A stretch of DNA of 64,000 nucleotides, taken from the NCBI GenBank assembly GCA_947396885.1, contig OX377205.1, positions 68,482,969-68,546,968 of the forward strand, in the 5' to 3' direction. The stretch comes from Heligmosomoides polygyrus polygyrus. Its lineage: Eukaryota > Nematoda > Chromadorea > Rhabditida > Heligmosomidae. Under the pieces are notes generated by a model, which saw nothing but the letters and a program-made list of their open reading frames with translations, ran no database searches and was not told the origin of the DNA. A program made the position numbers and the translations under genes. How positions within the stretch are numbered: position 1 is the first letter of the stretch; every line of letters starts with the position of its first letter. Below, in pieces: positions 10,767-43,359 of this stretch.

Positions 10767-13700
10767 AGTTTATCTTCGTTAAATGGTGGCGATGTCCGTT
10801 CCTCCACGCGGTGCCACTGGAAACTGTTCGCTTCTGCGAGCTAAGCCAAACACGGACATTCAAATGCAGGCGACAGGCCCTGGTTGCAGGCCGGCCTACG
10901 AACAACCCACTGTCACATCGTATGGGTGTATGTCAGTTCATGTTTTCCGAGATAGTACTACGGCGTCCGCGTCAGCCGACGCGCACTCGCAAAGCCCGGC
11001 GAGTGTGAGAAGTATGCGAGGGTCCCTGGTATGAGGACGGCATCGGGGGGCAACTGAGCTAGTCCGAAAGTCCCGTAACGTAAGCAGAACCTGCGTAGCA
11101 ACGCTGAATGTGGGTACGTTGACGGGCTGCTTGTGCGAGTTGGTAGAAGCACGGGAGCGTAGAAGAGTTGATTTCTGTGCGGTGCAGGAGACGAGGTGGT
11201 CCTGCCGCAAGTTAAGAGACATAGGACGTGGCTTCAAGGCCGTTCTCTGCGGTAGTCCGAGGACCACCAGTGGTGTTGGTGTAATCGTCTCCTAGCGTTT
11301 CCGAGACTCGATTGTAAGCGTCGACCGCTTTGACGATCGATTGATGAAGATCATTGTCTCCGCTAAGGAGCGGCTCTTCCCCTTCTTCTCTGAGTATGCT
11401 CCGCAGACTGGCTGTTCGGATCAGGAAAAGGATGAGTTTTGGAACCTGCTTGATGAGAAGGTACCGTCGAAGGACGTCGTCATTGTCGCTGGTGACCTTA
11501 ATGGGCACCAAGGATGAGCGAATAATAAAATTTTGAAACCCGGATAACGGATAACGGATAATTTTTTCCAAAAATGGCCGGATAACGGAAAAACGGATAA
11601 CGAACAAACAACAAAAATTAAAACTAATTTGAAACCATTCTTTCTCTAATAGTAGGTCGGGATTTGTAATATTGTCCTCGTCACTTGCCAAATAAGCCAC
11701 GTTTAACCTTCTTATCGGTGTTTTTCTTCGAGGTGCGAAGTAGCGCACTCTGAGAGGGCGCCGACTTTCGTATGCACTCCGACTCAATGTTCTTGACTCG
11801 GATTTCCAGTCTAGGTATCAGGATTGCACGAGAATGTTAATGCACTGGCTTGTCCACCTGCTTGTCACCGCAAGTGATTGGCCAAGTATTGAACCTGCAG
11901 CTCGTCAACAGCTGCTTCTACTGCTCAGCAACTACCCGTAAACCTGTCAATAGCAAAACGTCTGGTTGGGACTTCGGCCCAAACTCCGAAAACAAAACGC
12001 CTTGGACATGACGGTTTATTGACCCTTTGGCCCCACTAGAGAAGAAAAAACTAATCTTGCTTTTTACACAGAATAGAGTAAGGGAAGATCCTCAAAACGA
12101 TTGACGTAAGCCTTGTCTGCTGCCCATCGCATTAGTGCTATTCCCACTCCGAAGGATCTAATACGCAGAAAAATTGATAGTCGATCGGTTATTCGGTCAA
12201 TCGATACTGTTATCTTGTTCTAGAAATTGTCTAAGTCTCTTTATATTGGAGTATTTCCTGCAGGCGAGAGTAATTCTCTCGAAGAAACTGTCGTGTGACT
12301 CCCACACCAATTGGTCAATTATGGGCGAAAACCGACATCTGCGGTCGAAAAGTCGATACCATCGACTAATATTGGTATCCTCATCCAGCATAATCACAAT
12401 CGCATCCCGATTGGTCAAATCGGGGAGTTGAATGACAACTCCGATCGAAAATCGATGCTATCTATCAATAGTGGTTGTTCGTTCGAATACTTCCACTCAT
12501 TTGTCCAACCTAATCATTTCCCGCTAATTTTGCTTCATTTCCATCCATTGCACATGAGGATAGCCTTGACAGGTTTTACATGCACGTGCGGGTCACCTTT
12601 ACACGTTTGACATGTTTTACCTGTCACACAGGTTTGTGACTCACATACACACACACGGACAGACGGACTAACGCTTTTATATATAGTAGGATAGGATAAG
12701 ATATTAAAGTACTGACTTTCCACCCACCACTCGGAATTTATGCACATGCCAAACATAGCTTCAATGAGCTAAAAGATCGTGTACATAGAAGATGAATATC
12801 GGGCACATCCTTAAAACAAAGTGATTCGTATAAAGGTTTATTCCTTTCTCCTCTAACCGACAGGTTTTTTCCAGACAGTACATTAGAAAGGAGGTAAGGT
12901 AGAAGAAATTTTTTGCTAGAAAGAATTTTGGTGAAAACACCACAAATGGAAATGAGCAAGGCAGTGCTCTTCATTTCGGAACGCGCTATGAGCAGGTTGA
13001 TAGTTTGGCCTAATTATGCCATTGAGAACTAAGGCACCGAACTAGCATTGCAAACGTATCTCGACTGTCAGTGGAAAAACACAAAACGATTTTTAAAAAT
13101 TGACCTTATATTCAACTAAGTAATCATAAGTGTGCCAGATTTTGTTGTTGGTTATCCGGCCAAAAACCACCGGATAACGAACAACAAAACGGATAGGCCA
13201 AAACCCGCCGGAAACCGGATAACGGATAACGGATAACGGTTAATCCGCTCATCCCTGATGGGCACGTAGGCGCTACGAAAGACGGGTACAGCTGTCATGG
13301 TGGATTCGGCTATGGGTTGCGTAACACAGATGGTGAGCGTACCCTTGAATATGCAGATTCGCATAACCTCACCATAATGAACACCGTGTTTCATAAACGC
13401 AACTCCCACCTTATCTCGTTCTATAGTGGGAACACCAAGACGCAGATAGACTTCGTAGTTGTGAGAGATCGTGACCGAAATCTCGTCACAGACCCGAAGA
13501 TCGTGACGTATGAAACGGTCGCCCCACAGCATCGTCCGCTGATCTGTACTTTGAAGATCGCCCCTCCATGGGTGCAGCAGGTTGAGCGAAGCGGTGCTGC
13601 AAGAATCAAGTGGTGGCGAATGAGAGAGAAGGAAGCAGCTGTGATTTCTCGCGCACGGTTACCGACAATCACACTGTCGACGAAACTTGGAAGAAAGCGA

Positions 13701-14698
13701 CCGACGCGATACTTCTAGCTGCGAGGTCAGAACTTGGCACTACGAAGCTTGGACGACGAAAGGTCGACATGCAGGCATGGATATGGACGAACGATGTGAA
13801 AGAAAGGTTAGAGAGAAGAGAACGCTCTATCATGTGTTTCGAGAAAACCGCCAATAACTGGCAAAAGCACCACGAAGCGAAAAAACCTGCCAAGAAGGCT
13901 GTGGCCGTTGCAAAAGCCACTCATTGCAATGATGTCCACGGAAAGCTCGAGTCGCGCGATGGTGAGTTGTATTTGTACCGACTTGCGAAAAACCGTCATC
14001 GTCAATCCAAGGATATAGAGAAGTTCTTTGGCATCAATGATGAGAACGGCCTTCTTCTTAACAGAGCGCAAAAAGGCCTTGAAGCGATGGTGCGGTTATT
14101 TTGAGGGAATTTCGACTGAAGAGTTCCCTCATCCGGCCGTCCCTTCTGTGGCTCCTATCCACGGTCCCGTCCACAAAATCACTGTGGAGGAAACTGACGC
14201 GGCTGATGAGACCGGGCAAGGCGACTGGTCCAGATGACTTGCCAGCTGATTTATGGAAGTCGAAATTCTGCTACTCTGCTGAGAAGTTGGCCAAGTTTTC
14301 AACCAGGTTGTAGCGGAGAAGAAGGTGGCTGATGTTTGGCAGGAAAGTACGACGATCCCGATTTAGAAGAAGAAGGGCAGCCCTGCAGACCGCTCAAATT
14401 ACCGTCCGATTCGGTTGCTTTCGCACAACATGAAGATCTTCGAGCGAATCCTCGATAGCCGAGTTCGCGAAATCGTCAAGCTTTCCAGCAATTAGTGTGG
14501 CTTCGTGGCTGGTTGTGGCATTATCGATGCCATACATGCCGCCCATCTTCTGGTAGAGAAGCATCGCGAGAAACAGAAGCCGGTGCATCTTGCCTTTCTC
14601 GACTTGGAGAAGGCCTTCGATCGCGTACCGCGTGAGATTATATGGCACGCCCTATGACAGCACGGTGTTCCCGAAGAACTCGTAGAGTGGGTGCGAAT
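10767..14698 (+). mobile_element. RTE retrotransposon copy 2, degenerate, truncated and interrupted
   Basis: It begins directly after the (GAA)n tail of copy 1 with the same 5' sequence and runs colinear with copy 1. It is interrupted at 11509-13257 by a hAT-type element, resumes at 13258, and stops abruptly at about 14698 in the RT domain (after EWVRI), where unrelated satellite-like DNA begins. It carries many frameshifts and stops, for example the stop at 11294 and breaks around 13690 and 14090. It is clearly older or more decayed than copy 1. Confidence 0.87.
11509..13257. mobile_element. Non-autonomous hAT-type transposon (copy A) inside RTE copy 2
   Basis: The ends are CAAGGATGAGCG and CGCTCATCCCTG, inverted repeats with the hAT-like CAGGG terminus (one change on the left). 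A perfect 8-bp duplication ATGGGCAC flanks it (11501-11508 and 13258-13265), and removing the element restores the RTE reading order. Both ends contain many copies of CGGATAACGG, as subterminal transposase-binding repeats often look. No transposase is present. The 8-bp duplication identifies the superfamily as hAT by established rules. Confidence 0.88.
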
Positions 14699-14718
14699 TA
14701 GAGTTGAGTTTTTCGACA

Positions 14719-14880
14719 TTTTTTTGAAAGTCGAACAATCGAATAACTCGATTTCTCGGAATTTTCGAAAGTCGAACAATCGAATAACTCGATTTTTCGC
14801 CGTCTTCAAAAATCGAGCAATCGAATAACTCGGTTTTTTGCTGTTGTCGAAAACCGAACAATCGAATAACTCGATTTCGA
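14719..14880. repeat. Minisatellite, ~41-bp period, four units
   Basis: CGAACAATCGAATAACTCGA recurs at about 14731, 14773, 14813 (one change) and 14855 with a period of 40-42 bp. It abuts the broken end of RTE copy 2. Confidence 0.8.
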
Positions 14881-15152
14881 AGGCACGTTCCATAAAGAAC
14901 CGAAAGAAGACGGAGCAAAACCAGAATTGTGGATGAAAAGAATTAAATTTAGGAAGACAGAATAATCGTTTACAATCCAATTAGAAAACGGGAACAACAA
15001 GATACTTGGTCATTTCTTTCGAAAGTAGTGGACATTCCCAGGGTTAAGATGCCACCAAACGTAGGGATTTTCCTCACTTCTACTCGTAATTTGCTATCTG
15101 CCACGTGTTCTTCATTTGCGAGTCGATGTCACAAACTCTCCGCATTATCCTA

Positions 15153-15437
15153 CTACCGGCGTCCGTCGACGGCTTTGTCGACGCCATACGCTGGACGTGC
15201 GGGCCACGCCAAGCTTGCCGGCTTCGCCCGCATCGGGTAGGGCGGGCACGCTGGGAACGTAGCCCAAACCTAGCTAGGGATGCTTCCTCAGCCAGTGTCC
15301 ATCGCCGGCTTCGCCGGTGCGGTACGCTGAACGTGCGGACCACGCCAGACTTCGAGTATGGCGGGCTGCGCTGAGATCATAGCCCAAACCTGGCTAGGAA
15401 TGCTTCCTCAGCCTTCGCCGGTGCCGTACGCTGGATG
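15153..15437. repeat. GC-rich tandem repeat, unit ~110-150 bp
   Basis: Two full units and a partial third share CGTACGCTGNACGTGCGG, the CCACGCCA region, AGCCCAAACCTNGCTAG and GATGCTTCCTCAGCC-like blocks. The base composition is much more GC-rich than the flanks. No coding sense was found. Confidence 0.7.
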
Positions 15438-18055
15438 AAAAAACATTTTTTAGCCGAACATTTTTTTACCCATACGGATGAAATTTAGCCACAAAACCTT
15501 GAATTCCTGATCAATACACTATGAAAAATTATGGTTTTCCGGATCGAACAGGTTGAATCGACCTCTGGTCGACTTTGCACTGACTTCATCGGAGCACAAA
15601 ACTGAACCTTCACAAAAAGGTTCATAACTCGGTAGGTTTTTTGAATTTTGAAAAGTTCTCTAGTTTTCGATAAACTAGAAGGAAAGTGCTTTTCTACGGT
15701 GCAAGGACCGTTTTCCAAAAGGGATTTTCGTACGCTGCGGACGGTTCAATTTTTGAGCGAAAAAATTGAAGTGACTTCACAAAAATGCTCATAACTCGGT
15801 AAGTTTTTCGAGGTTTCGAAATCCCGCCAGCTTTTCACAAACGAGAAGAGAAGCGCTTTCTCGCTATATATATATACAGGGTGCGCCAAAATTATGGCGA
15901 CAGCACATGCGCAAACTATTTGACCTTTTATTCGGAGCGTCTGCTTTTTTTCGTGCTCTTATTGTTTTTATTGAGTCACTTAGTTTATGCTCACCTCAGT
16001 CAAACATAACAATAAGTCGTTTTTCAAGATAGTGAAACGTTCGTGCCACTGTTCTTAAACCATTGAGCTTTACCGTCAAGGCTTCTCGGCCCGCTACATT
16101 CACCACCTTCTTGAAGTTCATCAAAGTATTATGAATAGGTCCATCAGACGCTGAGAAGACCTGGGAAACGAGGATAATGGATCCGGACGGGAAAGACACG
16201 TATCTGTGACAAATACGGACAACATTAGGAACGAATTCGCAGGAAGCCGGCGCGCTCGGTCCGCGGTTGTCGGGAAAATGGACATCATGGAGACGTCGTT
16301 GAGAAGAATCTTCCGTAAACTGGGACTTAAGGTCTACAAGAAGACCCACGTGCACCCTCCTGGACCTTCAAACAGGAAGGAGTTCCAGCTTACAGAGCAA
16401 GAATGCTGCAAGACTGGTGCAAAGGCAACTTTCCGCAATTCATCAGCTTCCACGAGTGGCCAGCCAACTCTCCGGATTTGAATCCGATGGATTACACGGT
16501 CTGGCCAGCTCTGGAAGCCAAACCCTGCGGGAAACCTCACCGCCCTGTGGATCCTTTGAAGAAAGGCGTGGGATGAGCTCAACGCGCCTTACTTGCGTGC
16601 CGCCGTCGATGCCTTCCCGAAGCGTCTCAAAGTCTATATCGATGCCGATGGAGGTAGCTTCGAATCTCAATGTTGCATATAGTTTACAATAGACTGATAA
16701 ACATTACCTCATCGTTGGTTTCTCGAAAGTACCGCATTTTCTCTCTCGGCCAATTGAAAACCTTGATTTCCAAAAAAGGGGTCTTCATGCGGGAGAGGCT
16801 CAATTTCTTGTCAATTTTGCGAAAATACGTGCCGAAAATCGAACCCACCTGCCGCTCATGGAGACCCTTTATTGGAAATGGATTCTTATATGGTTAGAAA
16901 GCGTATTTGCTCTATTTTTGATGAGTAAGCAGAATTTTATATTTTCGGAAAATAAGCCGAGTTATGATCAATTTTGTGAAGCCGTGAACTGAATCCATCA
17001 TCCTCGTCATCGGAGTGATTGCACGAAAATGTTCATACCTCAGCTAAATTCCCGAAAATCAAAAATTCCGCTAGCTTAGCAAAAATAGATAAAATATGCT
17101 TTCTAACCATATAAGAATTGGTTTTCAAAAGAGTGGTCTTCATGCGCGGCGGGGAGGGTCGATTTCTGGTCGATCAAAAATCGACTAGAAATCGAATCCC
17201 ACTCGCTAAGCATGTAGACTCCTTTTTTATAAAGCGCTTTTGTAGCTACAAAAACGCGCATTTTATCTTCTTCTTTAAAAGCTAGAGGAATTTTTGAATT
17301 TTGAAAAATTAGTCGAGTTATGAATATTTTTGTGAAATCACTCCAGTGACGCCGGTGAAGAGTCGATCCGAGGTTCGGCTCACGACTTCACAAAATTAAT
17401 CACAACTCGGCTTATTTTCCGGAAATCAAAAATCACTTTTAGTCATCAAAAAATAGAGCAAATATGCTCTCTAGCCATATAAGAACCCATTTCCAATAAA
17501 GGGTCTCCATGCGCGGCAGGTGGGTTCGGATTTTCGGCACGTATTTTCGCAAAATGGACCAGAAATTGAGCCATTCCCGCCGCGCATAAAGACTCCTTTT
17601 TTGGAAATCGTTGCGTATATAGCGAGAAAGCGCTTCTCCTCTAGTTTGTGAAAAGCTAGCGGATTTTTGAAATTTCGAAAAACTTTCCGAGTTATGAGCA
17701 TTTCTGTGAAGTCACTTCAATTTTTTTGCTCAAAAATTGAACCGTCCACCGCCAAGGTCTTTTTTAGAAAATGGTTCCTACACCGTGTAAAAGCAATTTC
17801 CTTCTAGTTTTTGAAAAACTAGCGGAGTTTTCGGAATATTAAAAACCTACTGAGTTATGAACTTTTTTGTGAACGTTCAATTTTATGCTCCGATGACGTT
17901 GGTGCAAAGTCGACCAGAGGTCAATTCAACCTGTTCGTTCGATCCAGCAAATCATGATTTTTTCACCGTGCATTGATCAAGACTTATAAGTTTTTGTGGC
18001 AGAATTTCATCCGTATGGGTGGTCTGCTTCGGCTAAAAAAATAATTTTTTCATGA
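15430..18055. mobile_element. Large foldback (inverted-repeat) element
   Basis: The left arm (15430-15873, continuing at about 16730-17000) is an imperfect inverted copy of the right arm (17340-18055). Matching landmarks are CATAACTCGGTAGGTTTTTT with its complement near 17840, the ACCAGAGGTC/GACCTCTGGT block, and the CCTTTATTGGAAATGG block near 16870 with its complement at about 17500. The left arm is split by a Tc1/mariner-like remnant (starts TACAGGGTGCGCC at about 15880). No gene for its own mobility was found. Confidence 0.7.
16200..16690 (+). pseudogene. Degenerate Tc1/mariner-like transposase
   Basis: A first frame shows a helix-turn-helix-like segment (SLRRIFRKLGLKVYKKTH). After a frameshift comes WPANSPDLNPMDYTVW, the DDE-transposase third-acidic-residue block. 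After another shift come KRLKVYIDADGGSFE-like residues, the usual C-terminus of this Tc1-like group. The catalytic core upstream is missing. The TIR-like CAGGGTGCGCCAAAATTATG at about 15887 marks its left end; no matching right end was found. Confidence 0.75.
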
Positions 18056-18063
18056 AAAACTAG

Positions 18064-18785
18064 AATTTTGTATACGATTCATCCTAATCATATGGTCACC
18101 GCAGCTCCGTCATCGCTGCGGAGAAGCTTGTTTTTTTTTTTGCTGCACGATACACATGGCTTGGATTTTTTGCGCCCGTCTTCATTTTGTATGATGTTTC
18201 CTTAGCTTGGGAGAACATTATTTCCATGGAAACTCCATCATCATCATTCGTTTGCTGCTTCGATTCGATGGGCGTATAAAAAATGGTATAAGGAAACACT
18301 TATGTTGTCGTCAGAAAGTAACACCCGAAATTTTATATAATACGATTTCGGAGCACAATTTCAGATGCAGACGTCCTTCAGATAGAAAAATGTGTCGTGT
18401 TCATCCGTGACGTCCTGAAAAAAAAACCTGCACAATTTGAACAGTGATGATTGGAAGACTGTTGCCAGAAAATCATTATTTTAAAGTGTCGAAAATAGCA
18501 TTCAAAATTTTAAAGAATTTTATTGTGTTTTGAAAACATGTGTTGTTCAGGGAACTCGTTTCATTGTTCTCTTCAGTGTCGAAGCCGCTCCTGAAAAGAA
18601 GAACCTATTAAAGGGTTCAAAATGCACATAAACCCCTGGAGAAATCAAGAAATATAAGGAATAACATAGTGGAAGAGAGAGGAAGGGGGGGTCGTACATT
18701 TTCAGAAAAAATCGAGCCCCATGCTTGACCCTGCTCAGGTCAGGAAATCGCAAAAAAGTTTTTTTTAAAGCAAGGACAGTTGTTC
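18064..18785. other. AT-rich intergenic DNA, no gene seen
   Basis: Short ORFs only, with homopolymer runs (poly-T at about 18130). No family signature was recognised on either strand. Confidence 0.4.
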
Positions 18786-18789
18786 AACT

Positions 18790-19300
18790 ATTTTTAAGTA
18801 AGCTGTCACAACGATGTTTTGTTGCGATCAAAACCTCTAGCGCCAGGCGGGACTCGAACCCGCACCTCCCTCTGACCGGGCGGGAATGCTCTACGCCATT
18901 ACACCACCGGCGCCGTTTGATCGAACGCAATACCCACACCTCGTGGGACCGATCAGCACCCACCCGTATCTGGGATGAGCTGGCCGCTGATATCAACATG
19001 GGACCAGTTAAGCTGATGGTCTTGATAGAAACAATTCAAATCAGTTTCTTTGAGCCTCAATTGGCTGGTATCGAAGTTGTAAGGTGCTGATCGGTTCCAC
19101 GAGGTGTGGATGTTGCGTTCGATCAAACGGCGCTGGTGGTGTAATCGCGTAGAGCATTCCCGCCCGGTCAGAGGGAGGTGCGGGTTCGAGTCCCGCCTGG
19201 CGCTAGAAGTTTTGATCGCAACAAAACATCGTTGTGACAGCTTACAACCTCGATACCAGCCAATTGAGGCTCAAAGAAATTGATTTGAATTATTTTTAAG
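18790..19300. repeat. Palindromic pair of tRNA-derived SINEs
   Basis: The minus-strand copy at 18795-18965 is almost exactly inverted at 19085-19250. Both contain a 76-nt tRNA-like head: it starts GGCGCCGGTGGTGTAATGGC (one arm reads ATCGC) with an A box, has GGGTTCGAGTCCC as a perfect B box, and ends TGGCGCT. Acceptor and T arms pair, but the anticodon arm does not fold canonically, so it is a SINE head and not a working tRNA. The shared tail includes TTTTGATCGCAACAAAACATCG, and one arm also repeats the block reading GAGCCTCAATTGGCTGGTATC. Confidence 0.8.
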
Positions 19301-19574
19301 TATATAAAAAGGCAACGAACTTTCCCACTTAGAAGTTTCAGGACCCTATCGAGCAGCCTATCGAATCATGCTTTCCTGGTAAATCAACCACTCACATTAC
19401 CACGTGCTCAGTCTTTTGATCGATATCTGTCTATACAGTTTGAAATTATAGCGCAACTACATTATAGTTCTTGTATTCATTACTGTATATCCGATCTTAC
19501 TTTCGTCCAGACGATTATCGACTAACAACATGATGATGATGAACCTTCAACTTGATATACAACCTCTTTTCAGG

Positions 19575-19982
19575 TACCAATTTTTAAAAACGAGCGCCAT
19601 TATCCGAATCCACTGCGCCTGAGCTCTCCAGTGATGTAGGTGACCGCCTTGATGTTTACCCGCCCGTACTGCGCACTGATGGCTACCCCGATGATGAGAC
19701 ACCTAGGCAAGGGTCGTTTGGCGAACCTTCGGCCACCGCAGCTGACGCGCTCCAATCGATAGGCGGCCGCTGTGCGTGTCGGGTAACGTGCTCCCAATCT
19801 TCTCGAACTTCTCCCTTCATGTTTCTGTTCCCCTATGGCTCTCTGGTATAGGTACCATTCTGAACTACTGTGCCTAACAACGAGAACATCGTTTGTCGCA
19901 GCGCTGTTGGACAAATTGTGCCCGTCGGCATCAATTACATCGATGCTAGTGGTGAGCCGATGACGGCCATCGGCGAGAAGTA
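19575..19982 (+). other. Possible exon remnants of an unidentified gene
   Basis: Two open stretches read like coding sequence. One covers about 19616-19760 (DRLDVYPPVLRTDGYPDDE region). The other, about 19870-19982, ends VGINYIDASGEPMTAIGEK and a TAA. TTTTCAG at 19567 and TATAG at 19850 could be splice acceptors. Frames do not join cleanly and I recognise no family, so this may be a decayed gene or chance. Confidence 0.25.
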
Positions 19983-20059
19983 AGCCTGAGATTGGGAAGG
20001 ATAACGGGAAGAGGGTTAGAGCATTAAGAGTAGGGAGGGAATATGTCAACCGGTGGTGT

Positions 20060-21373
20060 GGTTAGCTATCCTGCTAGAGTATTCTTCGTAGTTGTCATAC
20101 TCATCTCCTGAAGTAGGGACGCCATCTGTATAGGAGGAAGCATGCATCTCCAACGAGCACTGCAGATTTGCAGAGCTCAGATCAGTTGGTTTCTTATAGG
20201 AAGCCAAAGCCATTTTATCTCTTGGGCAAAGTTTTTGCGTTTTTAAGGCTTGGTTGCAAATCTTAGTTTTTGCAGTATAAGCTACAGAAACAGGATTATT
20301 GGCTGTTTAAGTCGCTGCACCAAAAAATGAACCGGTGGTGTGGTCCAGCTCGCTGGGCTTTGTTATCGCCCTGGTGATGTACTCCAATTCCTTTCAGTAT
20401 TTATTGAGGTGGGAGATACTAAACATACACCCGAGTCAGAGCTTTGGCTCTGCTTCCTATCCTTCGCTACCCTGCTATTTATGCAGAGCGAATGATCGCA
20501 AAACCAGTATCAATCGCTAGGCCTTCTTTGGTGCTTGGCGAATGATGTTGGAATATGCTTTCCACCTCTATCAAGCGGAATATACAACAGAGCTCACGCG
20601 GAGCGAGACAATACGTGAGCAGTTAGTCTAGCGCCGGACCGACCTAGTAGTTCCCCATCTCCCTGCTTGCAAGACGCTGACACGTGATGCATCTGCGTTA
20701 CCCGATCTGTTCATTTTCCTTCCTATCGTGATGGTCCCGCGCTCGCTATGTCGTGGGAGCCCTGCCGAGGAACAGTTGCCGCGATGCCGCTTGCCGCTCC
20801 GTTTCACGGTTGTGGCCGCGGTTCTCGGCGGCATCGTGCCGCATCTCATTTTGCCAAAGGCTGGAACTACACTGACCTTAGCCATAAGCGTTCGAGAATT
20901 ACTTCCGCTGACGAATGTGGAATGTGGCATACCGAGAAGTTCTGTTGAGGGCTTCAAACGCTGGAGTAGCTCAACCCCCAAGGAAAGGTGAAATGGAATT
21001 GTGAGCGTATGATTATCAAACCGCAAGAGTGCCTTGTACCGGTCGTCCAAGGGATTGGATTGCAATTCGACGTATCATTATAACGTCCTTTATTCAAGAA
21101 TGTTATGATAATATGTTGAATTTCAATTTTTGGTTAGAGTGACCGTTTCCGGGAAAGGGTGTTTTTGAGTACATGATATACAAATGTTACCAGCTATGCT
21201 TCTCTCCCGAAATCTCTATGCCCCCTATTCTCGTATTGTGTTAACATATGGATGGAAGTTACCCAAATCTCTCTCACCTCTGATCATTTTTGCTACACCT
21301 CATCTCGATCGCTTCGTTCTCGCTTTTTTCACTAGAGCCTGTCGTCTTTCAGCACTAGAAGTGTTCGTTTAGC
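20060..21373. other. Intergenic DNA with one unassigned GC-rich open stretch
   Basis: A 145-codon minus-strand ORF (20628-21065) and an overlapping plus-strand ORF (20728-20991) exist, but neither shows a motif I can name. CAACCGGTGGTGTGG-like blocks at about 20049 and 20331 are repeated. No gene is claimed. Confidence 0.3.
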
Positions 21374-42528
<21,155 letters not shown>

Positions 42529-42738
42529 TGAACTGTTGTTATTACCATATTTAATATTTAAGATGGACCTTGTGTTTTCTACTTAAGCCGTATTTATTAA
42601 CAACGATTGTTGATTTTTTACTGTTGCTTCCCCTGATATATATTGATCTCCATCCTGTCCGTTGATTTTTTATAATTTGCTACGGGTACACGTATGCACG
42701 CGTTGTCTCGCATCTTTGCTGTTCGCGAATGAATATTT

Positions 42739-42744
42739 AATAAA
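42739..42744 (+). terminator. Candidate TBCD polyadenylation signal AATAAA
   Basis: AATAAA lies about 210 bp after the TBCD stop and about 100 bp before the ATG of the next gene, which fits a short 3' UTR. Confidence 0.5.
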
Positions 42745-42840
42745 ATTAGTTGTCTGCCGTCAAAATCGCTGGTAAATGCCATCAGTACTGAGTAGAAAAG
42801 GAGGCATCTATGTTATGAATACGGCTCAATGCTAGGTGAG

Positions 42841-43359
42841 ATGTCGCAAGAAGAGCTGAACGGTCTTGTAAATGCGATCAATCGTGTTCTCCTAACGAGA
42901 GCTACGACGGGTGGAGCGACAGCTTTCGAACTTGGGCAGGACTACAAGTACTGTTGTTAACTGCGTCACAAAAAATTGGAGCGTTTCTATTTGACAATTT
43001 TCAAGGACTTTATGCGGCAGTGAGATAAATTGGACGAAATTTGGTTACCGCAATCTGGAGGGGCTGTTGAGAGCGTTTCCTGATCAGTTTAGCTTTCAGG
43101 TATATCTATTTTGCCAATTGTAAAGCGATTCGCAGTTCTTATCTGTCTATGTTAAGGGTGGAAAATGGTTCGGTGTGATGTCCAAGGACGATGAAGCCAT
43201 AGTGCGGTCGATGGCAACCGAGAAAGGCAAGAAGCGACGTAGGTGTTGACTGCTATCTGTACTGCCTGAGTTGTCGATGCACGGAACGTGTTTTGTAGAT
43301 AAACCACAGAGAGGAGGCATTAACCGCGGGCCGCAAGGATTTCGCCATCCCATTCGACC
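42841..43359 (+). CDS. LOTUS (OST-HTH) domain protein, N-terminal exons
   Basis: Four exons join in phase: 42841-42947 (ATG at 42841), 43021-43099, 43157-about 43241 and 43299-43359. The product opens with EELNGLVNAINRVLLTR, then ATAFELGQDYNEINWTKFGY and RNLEGLLRAFPDQFSF, and ends the domain with GGKWFGVMSKDDEA. This is the LOTUS pattern: helix, (D)Y, 'kxGfxsLeelL', then a beta wing. It is followed by an Arg/Gly/Pro linker (KKRHKPQRGGINRGPQG). LOTUS proteins bind DEAD-box helicases of the Vasa type, or G-quadruplex RNA, in germ granules; C. elegans examples are MIP-1, MIP-2 and LOTR-1. The start is 313 bp past the TBCD stop on the same strand, so co-transcription is possible. The gene probably continues at 46 kb. 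Domain call is by eye. Confidence 0.65.

Noticed and set aside
18839..18914. Possible functional tRNA gene on the minus strand
   Set aside because: A and B boxes and two arms are good, but the anticodon arm does not fold canonically. The unit recurs with identical flanks and tails, so it is a SINE head.
19600..20049. Minus-strand 149-codon ORF
   Set aside because: No family resemblance; the plus strand over the same region looks at least as protein-like, and neither is firm.
20628..21065. Minus-strand 145-codon ORF
   Set aside because: No motif, no splice context, overlapped by an equally open plus frame in GC-rich DNA.
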